Of a stretch of DNA of 64,000 bases, positions 1-7,604 are shown in pieces (the stretch's first letter is position 1; the number at the start of each line of letters is the position of its first letter). The stretch is from Oscillospiraceae bacterium (GTDB taxonomy: Bacteria > Bacillota > Clostridia > Oscillospirales > Oscillospiraceae), in the NCBI GenBank assembly GCA_020025575.1, contig JAHHRW010000005.1, positions 1 to 64,000 on the forward strand. The letters are read 5' to 3'. A program made the translations under genes and the position numbers. The notes beneath the pieces are model-generated. The model was not told the DNA's origin. It did not search any database and was given only the letters and a program-made list of their open reading frames with translations.

Positions 1-93
1 ATGCGGCATTATGCGAACTTATACGGGGATAATTTGGTGTCACATTTCTCGAAATTATGTGATACACGCCCAAAATTGAATAGCGATGCACAC

Positions 94-133
94 GGAGGTG
101 TATCGAAGTGGTCATAACGAGAACGACTCGAAA
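94..133 (+). pseudogene. Truncated tRNA-Ser 5' half
   Basis: This stretch reads as the 5' half of a tRNA-Ser. It has a GGAGGTG acceptor strand, TA at positions 8-9, a D-arm (TCG, loop, CGA), a 5' anticodon-stem strand AACGA and the loop CTCGAAA with anticodon CGA. The expected 3' stem strand, long variable arm and T-arm do not follow. The sequence after about 134 is unrelated. It looks like a scar of recombination at the anticodon loop, or a remnant from an integrated element (inference). Confidence 0.5.
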
Positions 134-298
134 ACGAGGCTTGACCTGTCCAGTCTGTCTCCGGGAAATCCAGCATTTATACAGGGTTTCAGCATTTACA
201 ATTCAAAAAATTCCTGAATTTCTCTCCTACTTTTCTCTCCAAAGATTCGAGGCCTATTTTAGACCTGAATATGAGTGAGATAGCAGAAGCGAATATAT

Positions 299-389
299 GG
301 AGATGTACCCAAGCGGTTGAAGGGTCCGGATTCGAAATCTCGTAGGGCATGAAAGTGTCGCCAGGGTTCGAATCCCTGCTGCTCCGCCA
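299..389 (+). tRNA. tRNA-Ser (CGA), possibly chimeric
   Basis: The gene has a D-arm (CCC...GGG), anticodon loop TTCGAAA (CGA, reads UCG), a long variable arm typical of tRNA-Ser, a perfect T-arm (CAGGG-TTCGAAT-CCCTG) and an encoded CCA. The acceptor stem GGAGATG/CTGCTCC has two mismatches (5:68 and 6:67) and the anticodon stem CCGGA/TCTCG has one (28:42). Mismatches occur only between the 5' and 3' halves, so the two halves may come from different tRNA-Ser genes joined in the anticodon loop. Function is uncertain. An intrinsic terminator follows directly. Confidence 0.75.
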
Positions 390-427
390 AAGTCCCGGTA
401 AGTCAAACGACTTACCGGGACTTTTTT
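390..427 (+). terminator. Intrinsic terminator after tRNA-Ser
   Basis: A 15-bp perfect stem (arms 390-404 and 409-423) with an AAAC loop is followed by a T-run. It starts right after the tRNA CCA end. Confidence 0.9.
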
Positions 428-456
428 ATGATCATTACAAGGAGAATTGTGTTTCC

Positions 457-2046
457 TTATCCCAGAATGGCTTTCAGGTCTTCTTCCGGGGTGGTGATGG
501 GGGCAATATGGTACTGCTCCACAAGCAAATTCAGAACATTGGGGGAAATAAATGCGGGCAGCGTGGGGCCCAGGCGGATGTTTTTGATGCCCAGATGCAG
601 CAGTGTCAGCAGGATGCAGACGGCCTTCTGCTCGTACCAGCTGAGAATCATGCTCAGAGGCAGCTCGTTAACGCCGCAGCCAAATGCATCGGCTAGAGCA
701 ACTGCGATGGCAATGGCAGAGTAAGCATCGTTGCACTGTCCAATATCCATCAGACGGGGAAGACCGCCAATGGTTCCCAAATCCAGATCGTTGAAACGGT
801 ACTTGCCGCAGGCAAGTGTCAGCACCACGGTATCATGGGGGGTACGCTTTACGAAATCTGTAAAGTAATTTCTCCCAGGTCTGGCACCGTCGCAGCCACC
901 CACCAGGAAAAAGTGCCGGATTGCGCCGGATTTGACAGCCTGTACCACCTGGTCTGCCACACTCAGAACGGTGTTTCTGGCAAAGCCGGTCAGCAGCTTG
1001 TCACCGCCGTTGATGCCGTGGAAATGCTGGGTTTCTGCATAGCCGCCCAGCTCCAGGGCTTTTTCGATGACGGGGGTGAAATCCTTGTCGTCTCCAATGT
1101 GCACCATGCCGGGATAGGCAACCACCTCGGTGGTAAAGACCTGGTCAGCATAGCTGTCCTTGGGGGGCATCAGGCAGTTGGTGGTAAAGAGAATGGGGGC
1201 GGGCAGACCTGCAAACTCTTTCTGCTGGTTCTGCCATGCAGTGCCGAAATTGCCCTTCAGGTGGGGGAACTTCTTCAGTTCCGGATAGGCGTGGGCGGGC
1301 AGCATTTCGCCGTGGGTGTAGATGTTGATGCCCTTTCCCTGGGTCTGCTCCAGCAGGCATTTGAGATCATAAAGATCGTGGCCGGTAATGACAATGAAGG
1401 GGCCTTTTTCCACGGTCATGGTGACTTCTGCGGGGGCAGGATGGCCATAAGATTCGGTATTCGCCCGGTCCAGAAGTTCCATGCACTTGAGATTCACTTC
1501 ACCCACTTCCAGCACGATGGGCAAAAGCTCATCCTTGCCAAAATCATCCATGCCAATGGCAATGAGGGCCTTGTAGAAGAACCGGTCAACGGTTTCGTCG
1601 TGGTATCCCAGCACGGCTGCGTGATAGGCATAGGCTGCAAGACCTCGGATGCCGAAGAGAATCAGGGACTTGAGACTGCGGATGTCTTCTTCCGCATTCC
1701 AAAGCTTGTTCATATCATAGGCATTGCTCTTGCCGCAGGGGGCAGAGCAGGCAAAGCAGTCGGGAACCATCTTCTGCTTTTCCAGTTCCACCTGAAGAAA
1801 AAGCTTGTGTAAATGCTCGTTGTCAAAGTTGACATTGGTCAGGGTGGCAAACAGGCTGGCAATCACCACGGAAGTGGCGCTGGGGTTGATGAGATGCTCG
1901 TTGCCGTCGGTGGCTCTTGCAAGGCCGATCAGGGCACCGGTGAGCTTGTCCTGTAACGCAGCGGTGTCTTCTTTTTTGCCGCAGACACCCATTTTTCCGG
2001 TGCAGCCTTTGCAGCCTGCGGTCTGTTCACATTGATAACAAAACAT
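457..2046 (-). CDS. hcp: Hydroxylamine reductase / hybrid-cluster protein
   Basis: The 529-residue protein matches Hcp, a cytoplasmic Fe-S/hybrid-cluster enzyme tied to NO and hydroxylamine detoxification in anaerobes. The N-terminus MFCYQCEQTAGCKGC supplies the cubane-cluster cysteines (C3, C6, C15, C22). Hybrid-cluster ligand motifs follow: a histidine/glutamate region near HGEMLPAHAY, TTNCLMPP, VGGCDGARPGRNYF, LACGKYRFN and IGQCNDAYS. The ATG at 2046 was chosen over an upstream in-frame ATG because AAGGAGGG lies just before it and the family starts MFCYQC. It follows the ferredoxin-like gene by about 10 bases and is divergent from a Crp/Fnr gene, the usual setting for nitrosative-stress control. 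Confidence 0.95.
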   Translation of the reverse strand: MFCYQCEQTAGCKGCTGKMGVCGKKEDTAALQDKLTGALIGLARATDGNEHLINPSATSVVIASLFATLTNVNFDNEHLHKLFLQVELEKQKMVPDCFACSAPCGKSNAYDMNKLWNAEEDIRSLKSLILFGIRGLAAYAYHAAVLGYHDETVDRFFYKALIAIGMDDFGKDELLPIVLEVGEVNLKCMELLDRANTESYGHPAPAEVTMTVEKGPFIVITGHDLYDLKCLLEQTQGKGINIYTHGEMLPAHAYPELKKFPHLKGNFGTAWQNQQKEFAGLPAPILFTTNCLMPPKDSYADQVFTTEVVAYPGMVHIGDDKDFTPVIEKALELGGYAETQHFHGINGGDKLLTGFARNTVLSVADQVVQAVKSGAIRHFFLVGGCDGARPGRNYFTDFVKRTPHDTVVLTLACGKYRFNDLDLGTIGGLPRLMDIGQCNDAYSAIAIAVALADAFGCGVNELPLSMILSWYEQKAVCILLTLLHLGIKNIRLGPTLPAFISPNVLNLLVEQYHIAPITTPEEDLKAILG

Positions 2047-2057
2047 AGTGACCCTCC

Positions 2058-2747
2058 TTATCCCAAAACCGTGCCGTTGGTGGCAATGGTGATGATTTGA
2101 CATGGAATATCTTTGCCGCAGCTGTTGATGGCAGTCTGAACCGCCTGACTCAGGCCGCCGCAGCAGGGAACTTCCATCCGAACCACGGTTACGCTTTGGA
2201 TGTTGTTTTCAGCAAGAATATAGGTAAGCTTTTCTGCATAGTTTGCGCTGTCCAGCTTGGGGCAGCCAATCAGCGTGACCCGGTTTTTCATAAACTGGTT
2301 GTGGAAATTTCCGCAGGCATAGGCGGTGCAGTCAGCGGCAATCAGCAAATGGGCATTGTCAAAAAAGGGCGCATTGACAGCGGCCAGCTTGATTTGAACC
2401 GGGAAGTTGCAAAGCTGACTGGAAACGAAAGATTCCGCAGGGGCGGTGTCAGCTACCTTTAGGTGGCGGCTGATGCTGCCGGGGCAGCTGCAGCTGGCAG
2501 GTGCCTGCTTGGCTTTCTTTGCTGCCAGAACGGCGGCCTCGTTGTATGCAGGGGCTTCCCGCTCTTCAAAGGAAATGGCGTTCACGGGACATGCAGGCAG
2601 ACAGTCGCCCAATCCGTCGCAGTAATCCTCCCGGAGCAGCTTGGCCTTGCCCTCCACCATGCCGATGGCACCCTCGTGGCAGGCACTGGCGCAGAGGCCG
2701 CAGCCGTTGCATTTTTCTTCATCTATGGTAATGATTTTACGGATCAT
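2058..2747 (-). CDS. 4Fe-4S ferredoxin-like protein, Hcp-associated
   Basis: The 229-residue protein begins with two [4Fe-4S] motifs: C13-x2-C16-x2-C19-x3-C23 and a second set with C43, C49 and C53 (CDGLGDCLPACP). The C-terminal part of about 140 residues carries further cysteines, including a CCGG motif, and may bind another cluster. It likely passes electrons to Hcp, its co-transcribed downstream neighbour (inference from context). The start at 2747 has an AGGAGGAATC ribosome site and removes a low-complexity upstream extension. Its promoter region is shared with the divergent Crp/Fnr gene. Confidence 0.85.
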   Translation of the reverse strand: MIRKIITIDEEKCNGCGLCASACHEGAIGMVEGKAKLLREDYCDGLGDCLPACPVNAISFEEREAPAYNEAAVLAAKKAKQAPASCSCPGSISRHLKVADTAPAESFVSSQLCNFPVQIKLAAVNAPFFDNAHLLIAADCTAYACGNFHNQFMKNRVTLIGCPKLDSANYAEKLTYILAENNIQSVTVVRMEVPCCGGLSQAVQTAINSCGKDIPCQIITIATNGTVLG

Positions 2748-2780
2748 AAAGATTCCTCCTTGACTTTGTGATGATAGAAT

Positions 2781-2818
2781 ACTATACTGAAACAAAATTG
2801 TATGTTGAATTTTCAACA
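2781..2818. promoter_or_regulatory. Divergent promoter with Crp/Fnr-type inverted repeat
   Basis: A 7-bp inverted repeat with a 2-bp gap, TGTTGAATTTTCAACA (2803-2818), contains TTGA-N4-TCAA half-sites like those of Crp/Fnr proteins. On the minus strand a TATAGT -10 lies at 2781-2786, which puts the repeat centre near -36 of the ferredoxin-hcp transcript, roughly a class II activator position. It also sits 14 bases before the Crp/Fnr start, so autoregulation is possible. Binding is inferred. Confidence 0.5.
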
Positions 2819-2832
2819 AAAGGAGCGGGGCT

Positions 2833-3492
2833 ATGGAAAATCTGAACCCGATTTTGAGTCAGTGTCCACTGTTTGATGGAATCGTGCCGGAGGAAATGCG
2901 CGCCATGCTGGGGTGCTTGGGGGCAAAAAAAATAACCGCCCCAAAAGGACAGCTTATTTTTCAGGAGGGCGATGAGGCCATTTATGTGGGAATCGTGCTG
3001 AGTGGTTCGGTGCATCTGGTTCGGGAGGATTACTATGGCAATCGGAGTATCGTTGCCCATATCGCTCCCGGAGAGGTTTTTGGGGAGACTTATGCCTGCG
3101 CAGGGGTTCGGGCACTGCCGATCAGCATTGCGGCAGATGAAGACAGCACCTGCTTGCTGATCGACTGCCGCAGAATTACCGCCAGCTGCACCAATGCCTG
3201 TGTGTTCCACAGCCGAATGATTTTTAACCTGCTGCGTCTGGTGGCAAACAAAAATCTGATGTTTGACCAGAAAATCGAGGTCACATCCAAGCGCACCACC
3301 CGGGAAAAGCTCATGGCATATCTGCTGACCCAGGCCAAACTGCATGGCAGCGACAGCTTTACCATTCCCTACGACCGGCAGGCGCTGGCGGATTACTTAG
3401 AGGTTGACCGCAGCGGTCTGTCCGCAGAAATCAGCAAGTTGCGCAAAGAAGGAAAATTAGAGTGCGAAAAGAGCACGTTTCGCCTGTTATAG
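2833..3492 (+). CDS. Crp/Fnr family regulator (HcpR-like)
   Basis: The 219-residue protein has an N-terminal cyclic-nucleotide-binding-like beta barrel (about residues 10-125; note the GEVFGETYA segment), a dimer helix and a C-terminal winged HTH with recognition segment DRQALADYLEVDRSGLSAEI (about 180-199). No Fnr-type N-terminal cysteine cluster is visible. Divergence from the hcp operon and the shared inverted repeat suggest an HcpR-type regulator that senses nitrosative stress through an unknown ligand. The ribosome site is AAAAGGAG. It ends at a bidirectional terminator. Confidence 0.85.
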   Translation: MENLNPILSQCPLFDGIVPEEMRAMLGCLGAKKITAPKGQLIFQEGDEAIYVGIVLSGSVHLVREDYYGNRSIVAHIAPGEVFGETYACAGVRALPISIAADEDSTCLLIDCRRITASCTNACVFHSRMIFNLLRLVANKNLMFDQKIEVTSKRTTREKLMAYLLTQAKLHGSDSFTIPYDRQALADYLEVDRSGLSAEISKLRKEGKLECEKSTFRLL

Positions 3493-3506
3493 GGATTTTG
3501 TGGCGC

Positions 3507-3549
3507 AAAAAAGCAGCTGGTGTATGATACACCAGCTGCCTTTTGTTTG
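3507..3549. terminator. Bidirectional intrinsic terminator
   Basis: The 12-bp stem GCAGCTGGTGTA (3513-3524) pairs with 3528-3539. An A-run lies on the left and a T-rich tract on the right. It serves the Crp/Fnr gene on plus and ddh on minus. Confidence 0.88.
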
Positions 3550-3572
3550 TGAAAAATATCGGTGATTGTTCC

Positions 3573-4562
3573 TTAAAGCAGGTGCGCCCGCAGATCCTCT
3601 GGACTGCGAGGGGACAGATCTGCCGGGGCAACATCAAATACGCTGATACAGCCGCATCTGTTTCTCTTGTGCATACGGTGAACGGCTCTTGCATAGGCAA
3701 CCAGCACGCTTGCGGTAAACTCCGGATTGGAGTCCAGTTTCAGGCTGTATTCAATGGCGGCATGGTTTTCCAGATCTTTGCCGCTGCTGCCATTGCGGAT
3801 AACGGTTCCGCCATGGGGGAATGCACGGTGCTCCCGATCAAATTCTTCCTGAGAAATGAAGTGAACAATCGTGTGATAGCCTGCAAAATAGTTGGGCATG
3901 GTGACGATCTGGTTTCTCACAACATCTGCATCGGCATCTGGCTCTAACACCACAAAGCACTCTCTTGTGTGCATCTGCTGAGACGTAAAGTCTCGGCAGT
4001 CGTTGGAACGAACCGCATCCAGGACCTCATCACAGGGAATGGTATATTGGCACGCCTCTGCCACACCGGGAATATGCCGGATTGCATCAGAATGGCCCTG
4101 GCTGACACCCTTTCCCCAGAAGGTCCAGGTTTTGCCCTGGGGCAGGATGCATTCGCCCATGATTCTTGCCAGAGAGAAAAGACCGGGGTCCCAGCCACAG
4201 GAAATCAGCGCCAGCTGTTCGCCCTGCTTGGCGGCCTGATCCACTGCTGCAAAGTGATCCGGGATGTTAGCGTGGGTATCAAAACTATCCACTACGCAGA
4301 ACATTTGTGAGAGTTTTGGTGTCATGACGGGTAAATCCGTGGCGCTGCCGCCGCAGATGATCATAACATCAATTTCGTCCTTCCATGCGGCGACTTCGTC
4401 TGAAGACACCACCGGGACGGAAGGGTTCATCAGTTTGAGAGAAGAGGGGTCCCGACGGGTAAACACCGCCCGAAGGGAGATATCGTCGGAATGCATGGCA
4501 GCGCATTCCACACCTCTGCCCAGATTTCCATATCCATAAATGCCAATTCGTATCTGATTCAA
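3573..4562 (-). CDS. ddh: meso-Diaminopimelate dehydrogenase
   Basis: This 329-residue NADPH-dependent enzyme converts tetrahydrodipicolinate to meso-DAP in one step, feeding peptidoglycan and lysine synthesis. The N-terminal Rossmann motif GIYGYGNLGRGVE is clear, followed by family stretches such as CGGSATDLP, DSFDTHANIPDHF, SCGWDPGLFSLAR and FWGKGVSQGHSDAIR. The start is taken as TTG at 4562. A GGAGGGAT site lies 8 bases before it, homology begins there, and it overlaps the dapB stop codon as TTGA, so the two genes are probably translationally coupled. It is the last gene of dapA-dapB-ddh. Confidence 0.92.
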   Translation of the reverse strand: MNQIRIGIYGYGNLGRGVECAAMHSDDISLRAVFTRRDPSSLKLMNPSVPVVSSDEVAAWKDEIDVMIICGGSATDLPVMTPKLSQMFCVVDSFDTHANIPDHFAAVDQAAKQGEQLALISCGWDPGLFSLARIMGECILPQGKTWTFWGKGVSQGHSDAIRHIPGVAEACQYTIPCDEVLDAVRSNDCRDFTSQQMHTRECFVVLEPDADADVVRNQIVTMPNYFAGYHTIVHFISQEEFDREHRAFPHGGTVIRNGSSGKDLENHAAIEYSLKLDSNPEFTASVLVAYARAVHRMHKRNRCGCISVFDVAPADLSPRSPEDLRAHLL

Positions 4563-5302
4563 TGGGATCCCTCCAACATATCTTTCATGCCGTACAGTCC
4601 GGCAGGTTGTTCTATTATAAATTTTGCAGCGGTAAGAGCACCGTCCGGGAACAGCGCCACATCCTCTGCGCGGTGGCACAGTTCCAGCGTTTCGTTCCCG
4701 CAGGAGAAAATGATTCGGTGGGTTCCCGACTCGTTTCCATAGCGCAGGGAGTGAATGCCGATATCGGTGGGATTGCGGCGGCCGTTTTCGTGGCGGCCAA
4801 TCACAAGTTCGCTTTCCGGGCGCTCCTGACGAATGGCATTTGCACACATGAGGGCGGTACCTGATGGTACATCCACCTTTCTGTTGTGATGGCATTCAAT
4901 GATTTCAACCTCGGCAGAGGGGAATGTCTTCATCACCTCTTTTGCCATTTGGCACATCTGGGCAATGCCCACGGACATATTGGCAGAGGAAAACACCGGT
5001 ACCTGCTGGGCGCAGGCGTGAACCATGTCTTCTTCCTCGGCGGTTCTGCCGGTTGTGGCAATCACAACGGGGATTTTCCGCTGGGCAGCATATGCGGTCA
5101 GTTCTTTGGTTGCCTCATGATTGGAAAAATCGATGATGACATCGGCAGGCTCCTGAATTTCTGAAATAGAGGGAGACTCCGCTCGTTTGCTGCAGGCAGC
5201 CACCAGGGTATATTCGGGGTTTTCCTTGATTTTCTGGCATAAAATACGGCCCTGTCTGCCGGTAGCGCCGTTTACAATGACTTTTATAGTATCTCTATCC
5301 AC
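4559..5302 (-). CDS. dapB: 4-Hydroxy-tetrahydrodipicolinate reductase
   Basis: The 247-residue cytoplasmic enzyme reduces the DapA product with NAD(P)H. It shows the nucleotide-binding loop NGATGRQGR (residues 11-19) and the catalytic signature ECHHNRKVDVPSGTAL. The start is GTG at 5302 with AAAGGA about 10 bases before it. It follows dapA by 37 bases and overlaps ddh by 4 bases. The length is near the short end for bacterial DapB. Confidence 0.94.
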   Translation of the reverse strand: MDRDTIKVIVNGATGRQGRILCQKIKENPEYTLVAACSKRAESPSISEIQEPADVIIDFSNHEATKELTAYAAQRKIPVVIATTGRTAEEEDMVHACAQQVPVFSSANMSVGIAQMCQMAKEVMKTFPSAEVEIIECHHNRKVDVPSGTALMCANAIRQERPESELVIGRHENGRRNPTDIGIHSLRYGNESGTHRIIFSCGNETLELCHRAEDVALFPDGALTAAKFIIEQPAGLYGMKDMLEGSH

Positions 5303-5339
5303 GGGTAAAATATCCTTTCGTAAAACTTCTATCTTGGAA

Positions 5340-6236
5340 TCAGATCAAGCCGTGATGCTTCATCAGCTCCAGCAGGTGATTGTATGCATCCCCCTCCATG
5401 GGGGTCAGAGGCAGGCGCAGCAGATTCTCGCAGTAGCCCATTTGGCTCATGGCGGCCTTCACCGGGATGGGGTTGACCTGAGAGAAGAGCGCATCGATCA
5501 GGGGGAGCAGTTCCAACTGTGCTTTTCGTGCGTCTTCCATGCGGCCGGACAGAAAATCGTGGCACATGCGAGAAGTTCTCTTGGGCATGAGGTTGGACAG
5601 AACGGAGATGACACCCTTGCCGCCCAAAGACAGAATCGGAATAATCTGGTCATCATTTCCAGAGTAGATATCCAGCATGTCACCTACGAGGGAGGCGGTC
5701 TTTGCAATTTCAGAGATATTGCCGCTGGCCTCTTTGAGGGCTTTGATGTTTGGGTGCTGTGCCAGCTTTACATAGGTTTCAGGCTCGATAGAAACCCCTG
5801 TGCGAGAGGGCACATTGTACACCATAACGGGCTTGTCGGTGCAGTCGGCAATCTGGGAAAAGTGGGCAACGAGACCTGCCTGTGTTGCCTTGTTATAGTA
5901 TGGCGTGACCACCAGCATGGCATCACATCCGGCTTCCGTTGCCATGCGGGTCAGCTTTTTGGCGTGTTCTGTATCGTTGGTTCCGGTGCCTGCAATGACA
6001 GGAACTCGGCCTGCGGTTCGGGCAACTGTAAAATCAATGATTTCCATTTTCTCTCGGTCGCTCAGGGTTGCGCTCTCACCGGAGGTGCCGCACACCACAA
6101 GTGCATCGATTCCTTCGGCAATCTGCATATCGATGAGCCGACCCATAGAAATCAGATCTGGGCCATTTTCGTTCAAAGGTGTAATCAGCGCAGTTGCGGC
6201 ACCAACAAAAATGGGTTTTTCATTTTGACATTTCAC
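5340..6236 (-). CDS. dapA: 4-Hydroxy-tetrahydrodipicolinate synthase
   Basis: The 298-residue aldolase condenses pyruvate and aspartate semialdehyde, the first committed step to DAP/lysine. Family segments include GAATALITPLNENG, the Tyr motif MVYNVPSRTGV and the Schiff-base Lys in ALKEASGNISE. The GTG at 6236 is preferred because GTAGGGGG precedes it at good spacing and known DapA proteins begin here; a reading frame further upstream would add about 60 atypical residues. It is the first gene of the dapA-dapB-ddh operon. Confidence 0.93.
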   Translation of the reverse strand: MKCQNEKPIFVGAATALITPLNENGPDLISMGRLIDMQIAEGIDALVVCGTSGESATLSDREKMEIIDFTVARTAGRVPVIAGTGTNDTEHAKKLTRMATEAGCDAMLVVTPYYNKATQAGLVAHFSQIADCTDKPVMVYNVPSRTGVSIEPETYVKLAQHPNIKALKEASGNISEIAKTASLVGDMLDIYSGNDDQIIPILSLGGKGVISVLSNLMPKRTSRMCHDFLSGRMEDARKAQLELLPLIDALFSQVNPIPVKAAMSQMGYCENLLRLPLTPMEGDAYNHLLELMKHHGLI

Positions 6237-6546
6237 TTTTATGCCCCCTACTTTCATTTGCGTGAAGGTTCTGGTACAGCGTAGTGTTCCACTGTTTGGT
6301 AATAAGTATATCAAGCACGATTTGGTATGTAAATGCCAAATCGTTGCAAAAACATTGCAAAAGTTGCTATATATCATTTGGAACGTCCGGAAACAAATGG
6401 AAAAGTGCTTTTCAAAACCCAATTGTGCGCCTCAATATGTCTGATCGATCATTGGGCAGTGCACAGAAATTCATGCTTTATTCACCCATTTGGCCCCATG
6501 AGCCACTATAATAATACAAATACAAAAATAGAAGGGAGCAGCTTTT
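6237..6546. promoter_or_regulatory. Divergent intergenic region, dapA / hydrolase
   Basis: This 310-base gene-free stretch holds an 8-bp perfect inverted repeat (CGATTTGG 6318-6325 with 6336-6343) that could be an operator. A TATAAT -10 lies at 6507-6512 for the plus-strand hydrolase. I looked for a lysine riboswitch or T-box ahead of dapA and could not make out its conserved core. Confidence 0.4.
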
Positions 6547-7563
6547 ATGAAACATGAGATGTTGGTTCTAAATGAGGACCGGAATGTCACGCTGGAGTGC
6601 TATGTCCAAAAGGTGGGGGGACACTTCTCCTATGTGCCCAAACGGCCAGCCATTTTGATTCTGCCCGGCGGCGGTTATGAATACTGCTCCGATCGCGAGG
6701 GTGACCCGGTGGCATCGGCCTATCTGCACGCAGGATTTCAGGCATTTGTCCTGCGCTATAGCGTGGGCGCACACAAAACCTGGCCCAATCCCCTCAATGA
6801 CTTTGACCAGGCTATGGAGCTGATTCGCAGCCGCGCAGACGAGTGGGGGATCTACCCCGATAAAATTGCGGTGATTGGATTCTCTGCCGGCGGTCACCTG
6901 GCAGCAGCGGCTGCTACCATGTCCCAGAATCGTCCCAATGCGGCCATTCTTGCGTATCCTGCCGCAGGCTCTGATATCCGCAATTGCAATCCCACAGCGC
7001 CGGATACCACAGCTTATGTGGACCGGAATACCTGCCCCTGTTTCCTGTTTGCAACCAGAACCGATGAGCTGGTGAGCGTGGACAACACCATTGATTTCAT
7101 GGCAGCTCTGTCTAAGGCGAATATCTCCTTTGAGAGCCATGTCTATGCATATGGCCCCCACGGTGTTTCCGTGTGCAATTCTTCGGTGCAGGCGCCTTGG
7201 GACGGCGTGTGCAGCCGTGTTCCCCGTTGGGTGGGGGATAGTGTGGAGTGGCTGAAGGATGTTCTGGGGGATTTTGGCGATGGTGAAATGACACAGCCCC
7301 GATGCAGCCGTTATGTTACCGCGGATTACGAATCCACGCTGTCTGCTGGCTGCACGCTGGGTTATCTGCTGAAAAATGCCCATGCGCGTGAACTTTTGCT
7401 ACCGCTCATGAATCAATACACCCAGATGATGGGTGGATTTTCAGAGGAACTTCTTGCAAGTGTCCAGCGGGTAACACTTCGGGCAGTGCTGCGGTTTGCA
7501 CGGGTTCCCGATGGGTTCATTGACTCACTGGATGCCCAATTGAAAAAGATTCCAAACGTGTAA
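6547..7563 (+). CDS. Alpha/beta hydrolase, acetyl-esterase-like
   Basis: The 338-residue protein has the oxyanion-hole motif PGGGYE (residues 40-45), the nucleophile elbow GFSAGGH (Ser113), an acid region near ATRTDELVSV and a catalytic His in YGPHGVSV. This matches the BD-FAE/Aes-type carbohydrate esterases. A C-terminal extension of about 80 residues after VEWLKDVLG is helical and cysteine-poor, with no recognised domain. No signal peptide is seen, so the enzyme is likely cytoplasmic and may deacetylate imported oligosaccharides (inference). The ribosome site is AAGGGAG. Confidence 0.8.
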   Translation: MKHEMLVLNEDRNVTLECYVQKVGGHFSYVPKRPAILILPGGGYEYCSDREGDPVASAYLHAGFQAFVLRYSVGAHKTWPNPLNDFDQAMELIRSRADEWGIYPDKIAVIGFSAGGHLAAAAATMSQNRPNAAILAYPAAGSDIRNCNPTAPDTTAYVDRNTCPCFLFATRTDELVSVDNTIDFMAALSKANISFESHVYAYGPHGVSVCNSSVQAPWDGVCSRVPRWVGDSVEWLKDVLGDFGDGEMTQPRCSRYVTADYESTLSAGCTLGYLLKNAHARELLLPLMNQYTQMMGGFSEELLASVQRVTLRAVLRFARVPDGFIDSLDAQLKKIPNV

Positions 7564-7567
7564 GATA

Positions 7568-7600
7568 AAAAATACCGCTCCACAAGGAGCGGTATTTTTG
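7568..7600. terminator. Bidirectional intrinsic terminator
   Basis: The stem ATACCGCTCC/GGAGCGGTAT with an ACAA loop is flanked by an A-run and a T-run. It is shared by the convergent hydrolase and tldE genes. Confidence 0.9.
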
Positions 7601-7604
7601 CGTT

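Noticed and set aside
299..389. Selenocysteine tRNA
   Set aside because: The anticodon is CGA rather than TCA and the acceptor stem is not the extended 8-bp type.
835..1812. Long plus-strand frame of 325 codons opposite hcp
   Set aside because: It is antisense to a clear Hcp with all cluster motifs, and its product has no recognisable domain. It results from codon bias of the real gene.
5187..6284. 365-codon plus-strand frame opposite dapA
   Set aside because: The DapA catalytic motifs are on the minus strand; the plus-strand frame has no domain and no ribosome site.
6237..6546. Lysine riboswitch or T-box ahead of dapA
   Set aside because: I could not find the conserved riboswitch core or a T-box sequence; only a short inverted repeat is present.
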